In this document: positions 22,501 through 34,500 of the stretch, in pieces | Position numbering within the stretch: position 1 is the first letter of the stretch | Layout: every line of letters starts with the position of its first letter | Assembly: GCF_036588685.1 (NCBI RefSeq) | Contig: NC_086376.1 | Coordinates: 27,441,930 to 27,505,929, forward strand | DNA: 64,000 bases | DNA from: Mytilus trossulus | Taxonomy: Eukaryota > Mollusca > Bivalvia > Mytilida > Mytilidae | Reading direction: 5' to 3' | The notes under the pieces: model-generated | The model's database searches: none | What the model saw: the letters and a program-made list of their open reading frames with translations, nothing else | What the model was told of the DNA's origin: nothing | Program-made: the position numbers and the translations under genes

Positions 22501-25500
22501 ATATGTATGCTAGTTCAGTGATACGTAATAGACTTCATACTAAACTCCAAATAATACACAAGAAACTAAAATTAAAATCATACAAGACTCTCAAAGTAAC
22601 TATATACCTCTACTATTGTAAAACTTGATGATACAAAGAGAAGTAAGGACCATTGATTATGACAAAAAAATCTGAAACATGGTCCATTTAGTCATACAAT
22701 AAACATGATATATATGAATAAAAAGGAGATTTGTGCACGTTGTGTAAATGAAACAGACACCAAACAACCTAAGCTGACCAATAAATAGATACCTCAGTTA
22801 ATAAATGTGTACACAATACATCGATTGTTTACTTGAGCTTTTATTTTATATATTTGAAAGGAGTTTTTGCAAAATTACAAACTATTATTTTAGACTGAAT
22901 TTTATAGGTTTTGAAAATAGCTTATATGTAAATTGTAGAAGGTGGACTTGAAGAGATGTCCGATAGTCTGAATGGTTCCAAGATCATGTATGCCTACTGC
23001 AAAATACTGGATCCCAATACAAATTTACCAAAATATGTACTCATTAACTGGGTAAGTACCTTATACTAGACCCAATACAATTCACCAAAAATATGTACTC
23101 ATGTACTGGATAAGTATCTTATACTGGATCCGAATATAAATCTTCCAAAATATATACTCATTAACCATGTTAACCGGGCAAGTACCTCATTCTGGATGCC
23201 AATACAAATCTACTAAATATGTACCCTTTAACCGGGCAAGTTCCTCATACTGGATGCTAATAGAAATCTACCAAAATATGTATTCATTAACTGGGTGAGT
23301 ATCTTATACTGGATCTCAATACAAATCTACCAAAATATGTACTCATAAACTGGGCGAGTATCTTATACTGGATGCCAATAGAAATCTACTAAAATATGTA
23401 CTCATTAACTGGGTGAGTATCTTATACTGGATCTCAATACAAATCTACCAAAATATGTACTCATTAACTGGGTGAGTATCTTATACTAGACCCAATATAA
23501 ATCTATCAAAATATGTACTCATTAACTGGGTGAGTATCTTATACTAGACCCAATATAAATCTACGAAAATTTTATTATTAACTGGGTGAGTATCTTATAC
23601 TAGACCCAATATAAATCTACCAAAATATGTCCTCTTTTACTGGGTAAGTACCTTATACTAGACCCAATATAAATCTACCAAAATATGTACTCATTAACTG
23701 GGTTAGTATCTTATTTTAGACCCAATATAAATCTACCAAAATATGTACTCATTAACTGGGTGAGTATCTTATACTAGACCCAATATAAATCTACCAAAAT
23801 ATGTACTCATTAACTGGGTGAGTATCTTATACTAGACCCAATATAAATCTATGAAAATATGTACTCATTAACTGGGTAAGTATCTTATACTAGACCCAAT
23901 ATAAATCTACCAAAATATGTACTCATTAACTGGGTAAGTACCTCATACTAGACCCAATATAAATCTACCAAAATATGTACTCATTAACTGGGTGAGTATC
24001 TTATTTTAGACCCAATACAAATCTACCAAAATATGTACCCATTAACTGGGTGAGTATCTTATACTAGACCCAATACAAATCTTCCAAAATATGTACTCAT
24101 TAACTTGGTTAGTATATTATACTGGATCCCAATACAAATCTACCAAAATATGTACTCATTAACCCTGTTATCCGGGCAAGTACCTCATACTGAATTCCAA
24201 TACAAATTTGCCGAAATATGTACTCATTATCTATACAGGGGCGGATCCAGCCACCAGCCATTTTAAAAGGGGGGGGGGGGTTTATAGTTGCCAGTCTGTG
24301 TTAATCATGTATCTCAATAGCATTCATTCTCTTAATCAGCAAATCATATTTATTGTTCATGCATCCTTAAACCTTCAACTGAGTTTAAAGGAAACATTCA
24401 TACAATTGTGTATCTCTCTTTTTATTTGTAATTCCCTATTTCCTATAATTTTCAAACAAAAACATGAAAGGAAATATTTTATTTGTTTTTAGAATTCATT
24501 TATGTCTGAGAAATCCTTTATATCCTGTTTAATATTCAATCTTTTCTTTAAACATATTTAACAAATGTAACTTATAAGTATCTGAAATTATGCAGGTTTA
24601 TAACAAATATTGCATTCATGTTTGAAATAAAACAATTTAAGTATATATTTTTATCATTTGTTCAAACCATCTATAACAAATGTGTGTATCTCTGACAGTA
24701 TACAGGTTACAAATATAGCTTGAAGTATGAATATTAAAAACATTTCATACTTTTAGAAGTACTATTAACATTAATATGCCATTTGATTAAATGGAGTGTT
24801 ATATACATGATACATTATGATACATGTAAGAGTACAAGATAATCTACTTTGTGTACATATTACATGACATAAAACACTGTGCTGTAGGCTATGGTATAGG
24901 TAAGTCATCACCTTATCATACCTTCTACTAGGAATGTATGTTATATCTGTCAATACTACCATTACAAGGTGGAAAGATTGCACAATAATACACAATTTCT
25001 GTCACTTAAACATATGTAGAATTCAATAAAAAGATTTTCATTTTAGAAAATCCACATGATTATATAATTGGTTAAAAATATATTTATATATAATCATATT
25101 TAAAAATTCTCGGACACATCAAATTTTGATTTCTCACGGGTAAATTATGTAATTTGACAGCTTCTTTGGTTCATTCTTGAGAAAAGGGCTTGCTGGCTGA
25201 GATTTTTTAAATTGTATTCCAGTCTGTCAAGAGAAATATTAATGGATCAATAAAAGACCAGGAAATAAAATTTCAGAAGAAATCTTGTTGTATGTACCGG
25301 ACCGGTACTGTAAATTCAGAGATTATTGCATGCATTTATTGTTGCTGTTTTGTCATTGTAGACTAAAATGCTATTCTAATTTTTGCGATATTGAGAAAAA
25401 ACCTGTTTAAATTCATCTAAAACATTTCATAATACTAGTTTAAATTTTTTGAGATTATAGCCCTATTGCCTTTTTTGCAATGATAAAAACATCTCAATAA

Positions 25501-28500
25501 TTTCTGAATATACAGTATAACTATATATACTGCTAGATTATAAATCTATATAATTCTCTTTGTAGCAAGGTGAAGCAGCACCAGAATCCATGAAGTTTAA
25601 ATGTGCAAACCATTTACCAGATATTCAGAAATTTTTTAGGGTAAGAAAGGTGTTTGGTTAAGCTGAATAAATAAATTGACACAATACACAGGGATAAATA
25701 TTGCTTAGCTACTTATATCTAACATTACCATCCAATCATAATGTACCCAACCACACAGTGAAACACATACACTTATTTTTGAATGCTCTATTTTCTAGGG
25801 TATACACATAGTTGGCATTGCTCTATTTTATAGGGTAATTAAACACTTGTTTTGAATTTTCTAGGTATGCATGTTATTGTACATGCTCTATTGTCTAGGG
25901 TATACACATAGTTTTATATGCCCTATTTTACTGGGTATACTCAAAATTGTGAATGTTCAATTTTGTCAGACATACACAAAATTGTGAATGCTCTATTTTG
26001 TCAGACATACACAAAATTGTGAATGCTCTGTTGTCTAGGGTATTCAAATAGAAATTAATGCCCTATTTATAGGGTACACTCCAAAGCTCGATTTTAAAGG
26101 GTTTACACTATATTTAAAATGCTCTTTTGTCTAGCTAGGGTATACAAATTGAAATGATTGTCTTATTTTATAGGATATACACAAAGGTTTGAATGCTCTA
26201 TTTTATTGGGTATACATGTAGTTGTCAATGCTGTATTTTGAATGATATTTAGGGACATTAGCTGTAAAAATTATGTTTATTTATTTGACAACAATTATAT
26301 TTTATTGAAGGCATACTATTATGTTTATCGAAAAATTACAAAAGTCCAAAAGAAACAATTAACAATGCATGGGAAATTCAGTAAAAAAAAATGGTTATTC
26401 CTGGTGTCTCTTGTATCACTTTCAATGATGACATCTTTGTCTTTTAATGAGTGATATCATAATGAACACATGATGACCATCTTCACTAAAAGTTAAATTG
26501 AAAAGTTGCATTGATATAGGCTGTGTTTGGATATTCGCCTAATGCAGCCTTTGGTTACCCATGATAGGTACCTTTCAGTAACCATGGTTTTATATTTTGA
26601 TATTTACCTTTGGGTACCTATAGGTAACCATATATAGTCTGCCAAAGACAAACATCCAACCACAGCCTACAATTTTTTTTTTTAATTCATAGCTTATGCC
26701 CCTCTTATGTTCCTTTTTTTTTAGGGTATACATGTAGTTATTAATGCCAGAACAGAAGAAGACATAGATCCAGATGATGTTACAAAGAAAGTGGCAAAAT
26801 CTTCAGGATCAAACTACAGCTTCCATAAAGAAAAACCTAAACCTAAAGATGATAGCCCAGCACCTGTGGTTTGTTTGTTTTATATAATCTGCTGTAAAAA
26901 TCATGATTTCATGTTTGATAAATGAAACAAAATTTCATTAGAATCCATTATTTGCACATTTACACTACAAAAGTTACAATTAAAAATTAATTAAAGATAC
27001 AATTAAAAATGGGAATTGGCATTTTTTCAATTTTGACTTTTGTTTTTGATTTAAACCTAACATAATATTGGTCATGTTACAAATAACCAAATGACACAAT
27101 GAAAGTTCAAAATGTGACAATATCATATAGAAAACAGTCATATGCAATGCAATATGGTATCTGTGTTCTACATAGTATTAGATACCCTTTCCAAAAAAAA
27201 GGTGATGTTTAAATCTGACATACCCAAATCATTTGGAATAACCTTAGTAACAATTATGTCAGCTTTTCTTAAAGTATAAGCAACCTTTGAGAAAGATTAT
27301 GGTGCTTTCATCCCGTCTGATGCCTCTAGACATCACATTGCATGTTTCCAGCAATATCTCAAGGCAAACGAAATATTCCATAAGTGTTTTTTGGCAACAT
27401 GAAGGGCAAAACTGACTTATAGTATGGTGAATGAGTGATGTGAAGACCCTTTAGAAAATTACACTTATTCATCTTATTCTTTGAAAAATTTCTGCTAAAA
27501 AGTGCTATTTAGATTTATGGCTATTTTAGGAAGATTTCCCTTCATCTTACTGACCCATTATTTCTTTGAGATGATCAACGATGATCTATAAATATTGCTT
27601 CTTGTATCTGAACATTTACTTTTAAAAAAAGTGCTATTAAGGTAGATTGATGGTATACCGCCATCTTGGATTGTACAATCACAGTACAAAATCGGTCTAG
27701 TTATTTGCCTAAATCTGCAAATTAAGAAACATAATTGCAATTCAATAGCTAGACTGTTTTTTCTATTTGAAGAAAACTTATTAATTAATAGTATTATACA
27801 AAATATTTTAACAAATATCATTTTTTCTGGTTTTCAAATCATTTTTTTCAAATGAGCCATTTAAGGGGAGATAACTCTTTTAGTACAAAATTTATACTGG
27901 TCTAATAGGGATTTTTTTTTTTTTCACTTGTAGCAAGAAAACAAGTTCGGTGACACCATGTTTTCTTTTTATTTTCTTAAAACATATTATGAAACCTTTC
28001 TTCTAACAATTTATTTCAAAATTCTATCTCATAGAATTTTTTTTATGCACAATAATGTGTTTTTTCATGAACAAACTAACCAAATTTTGGCAATTTTCAA
28101 CGACTCATTGCTTGAAAAATAGCATGGTGACCCATACTTTTTATTATATTTTTGAAAAGAGCATAGTAAAATCTTCATTTTGGCAAATTATAAAAAAAAT
28201 CTGTCTCAAAAAATATATACTGGTGATCTACCTTAAATACAATTTTATTTCCTTGTTGTAGGGATCTGTTTATCAGAGAACAGTTGCAGCCAGAGATATA
28301 AACACAAAACAGAGAGATCAGTTCTGGGCAGAAAAAGAGGTAATATCATTTTATGTTCCCTTAATTCATTGCACTAATTGAAAATAAGAACATTCCTCAG
28401 TTATCTCCCTTATGCTAGGATCCATTTTTTTTAATTACAAAATAATTGGAAAGAGTGCTGAAAAAAACACCCAATAAAGCCAAAACCATTTCCGAAAATG

Positions 28501-31500
28501 TTTTTACCAATCATAGCTATTCCCATTTCTCCTCGATTTACCTTGATTGATTGAAAAAGATACCTTACCTGCAATAATCTCTGAATTTACACATTAAACC
28601 TTTAACCTTAGCACATGGAAGACATTATAAATTACCGATAGTTTAAAACAAAACATGCTCTTCATAGCCATCAGTTACTTGAAGAAAAAACTGGATAAAT
28701 TGCTGAAAAATGTACCCAAAATGGTAAGGTTACCATATAATACAAATATTTATGTGTTAAATGATCTAAAAATGTTCTGTTCATCAATGAATGATCAGAA
28801 AGAAGAACAAAGAAGAGTAGAAGAAGATAAGAAGAAATCAGGGTTAGAAAAAAAGAAACTTGACCAAGAGAGGAGGGAACGTGAGGTAACACAGTGTGTT
28901 GAATGGCTTCACTTTGTTATAGATGTATATCCTATTTGTGTAGTGCATGCTTATCTTGTATTGTTGGAAATTTATTCTAGGTACTTTGGTCTTCTTATCT
29001 ATATATATTTTGTTTCTCCTTTCTTATACTGTATACAATTATTTGTTCATTTATTTATGCAACTCATAAAAAGATTACTTTAAAAAATTACTACTGCGAC
29101 AAAGATAATTTTTTTTTTTTTTTTTTTTAAATCAAATTGAAACAGACATGAATGTGATATAAAAAAACTGCATACAAGTAATACTATAGAATTCCATTTT
29201 TGCTTGACTTATCTTGTGATTTTTTGGCAATAATATTTCAATCACAAAATATGTAATTTTTCAGTAATCATGATATTAAAGAATTGATTTATATTATATG
29301 TGAGTCTGCAATTATAAAAGAGAAGATCCATTTTCTTGTTTACTTCTTATTATTTACTATTAAACTGATGTTCTCAATTATTCTGTTGTAAAAATACATC
29401 TTGAATGCATGTTTATCATGTTCCAAAAGACTAATTTCTGATTAATTTATTTTGTGTATGTTAAGATTTATACTATTTAGCATGATTATTTTACATTTTA
29501 CCTGGATTTTACTGATATTTTATAACTGGTGTCACTTTTACTAATAATACTAATTTTATATTTTTGTTAAGTGTTTGTTTTTTTATTACTAATCATTAAT
29601 GTTTTACACATATCTTTTATTTAGCCACATAGACTGTTCAAATATCATCTCAAAGTGCCATCTTTTAATTTTTTACAGACGTATCATTATTAAAGACTAT
29701 AATACACAGTCACTGAGACCTCCCCTTAAGTTTCAAGTAATTTTACGAATGAACAAAAGGAATCTATAAGTCAGCAGTCTGAGAATTAATCATTTCTTTT
29801 ACAAATGTTAGAAATTTTGATATAATTTTAGTGGAAAATAAATGACAATTACCTCATTTTCTCAACTTAAATAGAAAAAACAGGCTATTATTTGAACTTG
29901 GAATAATTTTTAACTATGGAATTTGCATAGTTTCTTGTGTTTAAATTTTTTAATAAATTCCATGTTTTTTTGGTATTATGATCATATGAGTGGTTCATAA
30001 CATTTTCCATACAATGTATGTTGGGTAGATAGAGTTGTGCGCGGCACAGTACATTCTATTGAAAATATAATATTTTCTTTGTAAAAGAAAGCGTTGTGCG
30101 CAGCACAGAACATTTCAGTATAGAATAAACATGGAATTTATAAAAAAAAATTCTATAACAAGAAATCAAGCAAATTCCATAATTAAAAATAATTCCAAGT
30201 TTAAATTATAATAGTCTGTTAAACGCTTTCCTTAGAAATCTTTGTGTGTGTAGCCTTATAGAGTATTTATGTTGACTTGTAGTTGAGTTCTATAATTTAT
30301 GCATATTTATAATATATATTGTTGTAACTATATTTTTTTTTTCTAGTGTAGTTTGCTGGTGAACTATTCGTAATGCCCCCTCCCCTTTTGCTAGGTGAAG
30401 GGGGCATGAAAGTGTTACCCTGGAACATCCATCCTTCCCTTTGTTCCCTTTTTGTTTCTGTATGCTTTACTTCAGTTTGCTCGATTCCAGTTTTATAATA
30501 CTAATACACAAAACTGAGAGCCAAAACTCACAGACAGAGATCAAATTAAGGCATAATTTAGTCACTGTTCTAGAGTTATGCCCTTTATAATTTTAAATTA
30601 TTTTGTTTCCTCACCCTTACTTATGTAAGCATCATGCAAATTATATAAAACATACACAATGCTAAGAATCACAGCAATCCAATAGTGGGCAGTGATTCAT
30701 TCATGTTTTAGAGTTATGAGTTTTTATTTTGAATATTGGAACCCTTGAGCTATGGAATTCATGTCCTTAGACAGATTTTTCTTTATTTTATAATACCTTA
30801 TTCTGTTAGGCAGTGTGGCCATTAAGGTTAACCTTTGTCCATATGTACGTCCATTCTCTGACTGCGATTTGCATCAACTAAATTTTATGAAACTTTTACT
30901 CAATGCACATCAAATTTGAATTTGGATGGTATCACTTTTACTTTTCTTGAGTTGTGTTCCTTTTTAAATGGAAAAAATACTTGACTTTGCCTTATTTTTA
31001 TCAGCACACACTTATCATTAATTAATACATCATAAAATCTTTAAAATTTATTCAGATTTTCCATTAACTTGACTTATGTTATCTTATGCTCATAACCCAG
31101 TTTCATTTTATGCTGAAGTTTGTTTACCAATGCACTAATTTCAGATTTGTACAATATTGTATACAATGTACAATAGACATAAGAAAATGTGGTATGTGTG
31201 TCAATGAGACAACTCTCCATCAAAGTCACAAAAGTCAATTTGAAAAACAAAAACGACTATAGTTCAAATACAAATCCATTTATGGTTATGGACCCACTGG
31301 CACTCATACCACACCTTCTTATATCTATATAAAGCATTACTGAATAATTGTGTTATTGATACAAAAGTGCCTCTTTAAATGGTTTAATTTTGGTGTTCAT
31401 TTGTAGCTATTCGTAACATAGATATTTTTCTATATCAAAAATGTTTATTTCTATGTGCATTGTTTTCTTCAATTTGTTCTGTTAGGTTTTTGTCTCATTC

Positions 31501-34500
31501 ACTTTTACTCCAGATATCCTTTTACATAGATATTAAAAATTATTACATTGGTTGCAATGAATTACATTGATTTCCCAGTTAGATAAATCCGATAATTTCA
31601 CATGTGAAATAAACGTGGTTATTTCACTCTCTGACGTCATACAACAATAGGCGTTGTCAAGACGTCGATAACGTGGAAACAAAACATGCGTAGGAAAACC
31701 ATATAGTTCCTTACATTTTCTACATTAATTTCATAAAAAAAAAGCAATTTGACAATGTAATAAAAAGTATAACTAATCGCCGTATTTGAATATAAAAAAT
31801 AAGACAACTTGTGACCGAACGCCGCTATGGATTAAACTCGTGCTGCGCACTCGTTTAATCCATGCGTCGTTCGGTCACGCGTTGTCTTATTTTTTATATT
31901 CAAATACGGCGATTAGTTATACTATAATTAATATTTGATTCCTCGAGATAATAAGTTTAGATACCACCACATTTTCATAAAGCCACAGCTACAGGAGAAA
32001 GGAGGCTTTATATTTTCTGGACTGCTTGTCCTTTATCAAGTTAAATTTGAGGATTGAATTTTCATTGATGAAGTTTTGCTCCCATCAACTTAAAACTTTT
32101 TTTTTGCATTGTTGAAATACCAACTCAATATATGGTCTTTAATAGTTCATAAATGCACTAAGGTTTTTGAAAAAATATTTGATATAAGAAAAATATTTGT
32201 TTGATTGTATGTATTATGAATTTTATTGATAACAGTCTTCCATAGATTAACTTTATTTCATGGATTAAAAATAGATATAATATCCATTTTGTATCTATTC
32301 TTTAACACAATAGTTTGGCATCATGCAGTTTAATAAATAAAAAAACTATTATAACTTCAGAAAAAAGAGGCAGAAGACAGGGACAAAGTAGTGAAAGAGA
32401 GAATGAAAGTTGTTCATGAACAAAAAGTCAGAGAAAGAAGAGCTAGTCAGATAGATAATGAAGAAGAAAAGAAAAGATGGGTAAATAATTATTTATTATT
32501 AATCCATTGTGAAGGGGGTATAAGTTTTGCCCTTGTCCGTCCATATGTCCCAAAATTGGTTTCCATTCTCTAATTTTATTTAACCTTAACCAGAACTAAA
32601 TGTATGAAAATTATACACAATACTTATTACCACTTAACACAGGTCAAGATATAATTTAGGTGGCGTCAGTTTTATCTTCCTAGAGTTATTACAAATGGAA
32701 AACTTAAGAAATAATTCATGGCAGCCATAGATTCGTTTTCATTTAACCATGGGTTGGGTATTTATATTCGATTCTAATATGACGTCCTTATTACGCTTTG
32801 TAAACAAAGCCGTGTTCTAATGAGCATAAAAAACATGTTTGACACATGCGCACGAACTTACTGTGTGTTTAAATGTAATGTCCATCGTTATCCTTTAAAA
32901 TGTATACATTTAAGCAGCAGGAATAAACTTTTATTATATATTTTTTATAAAAACAACTTATATTCACACTGCTTGTAGTTTTTAAACTTATCAAATATAA
33001 AATGTAATGCACAGACTCCTCAGGAAAAAAACCGGGAAAAGCTTGATCATTTTTACGGTATTTTCGTACGCTTCGACCTATAAAATTACTGAAAATGTCC
33101 TATTAGAATCGAAATAATTCCTTCGTGTCATGCTCTATGCTAATTTTAACATGGGTAGGCATTATATTTGATCACATTTTACACCTCGCTAATGCTCAGT
33201 GTAAAATATCGACAAATATAATGCCTACCCATTTTAAAATGAGCATAGAGCCTGACACGAAGGAATTATTTCTTAATTATTTTACCCTGAGCATTAGCGA
33301 GGAGGAAAACACGAATATAAATGCCCAATCCATGGTTATATGAAAACAAATCTACAACTACCAGGAATTATTTCAATTCTAATAGGACAAATTCCGTAAT
33401 TTTGTAAACCATGAAAGCCCTATACACATTAAAGGGTTTGGCTGTTCCGTTTTACCCCCATATGATAGTATTAGTAATATTATATAATTCTCAATGATAG
33501 TATTTTTTAATTGCATTTATCACATATATATATATACTTCTAAAGTAATTTTATTGAATTTTGAGGTGTACAAGAAGCTTTAAAAAGCCTGGTGTTTCCA
33601 TTTGATTTTTTGTTTACGGAAAAATACATATGACGACACCTGGTTTTGTTGCCATGCCAAGACAGTAAAATCATTTAGCAGAATTTTCGTTTTCTGAAAT
33701 TTTACCACAAAATATAAATTCAAATGGACTGATTTGTTTATTTTCCTTTAGAATAGAGATAACTATATATTGTATGTGAATCTTTGCCTATGTAAACTGT
33801 GGATTTTCATGTTGAAAATTGAGAATACCTGGTAGTATAATTATGTTGGGCCTGATGCGGAACAGCAATTTTTGTTAATGTGTGCACTTGGGCTAAAAGC
33901 AGATATACTATGATTGTACTGGTTGATAATAGGTTGTCATATTAGAAATACTGGCATTTTTTGTTTCCCTTCTTTACCTTGAGTTTGTCTCAATTAAACG
34001 TACGAAACTTTTTCACAATGCTCATATATTTATTATAGGAAGTTGAACAGGGCAGACAGGTGAAGGATGAAGAAGAAAGGGCTCATAGGAGTGAAATAAT
34101 GAGGAAGGAAAGGGCTGCAGTAAGTCCATACATTTCTATTATTAATGTGTCTGTGAACAGTTTATTTTTGCTATCTCCTATAAAGGAGACATCAACTGGA
34201 AATCAATAAGAACAAATAGAACTACAATTTTAAAGGTGAACATACTCTCAAATGGACTTTGTACTCAGATTAGAACTACAATTTTAAAGGTGAACATACT
34301 CTCCGATGGACTTTGTACTCAGATTATTTCATAGAAGCATAGAAAGTTCCTGATATTGGTTTCACTATATAATACAAAGTCATATACAATTTAAGTAAAT
34401 GTACACTTTAAGAGTTTTAATGAAATGGTATATTGGGTATATTCAATTATGCATTACAGTACACAAAATATAACGAACCTAAATATTTTATAGGAGGCCA

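Larger units (their letters stand above)
28886..32360. other. Drebrin-like intron 7 (3.5 kb) with several repeat relics
   Basis: Contains a poly-T run (about 29107-29128), a 340-bp inverted repeat (29880-30222), a GAGACAACT-family fragment (31170-31320) and a long hairpin element (31766-31923). No coding signal. Confidence 0.7.

Noticed and set aside
28655..29083. Longer plus-strand ORF around drebrin-like exon 7
   Set aside because: Only 28799-28885 joins in phase with the flanking exons. The rest is intron, hydrophobic and unlike the family.
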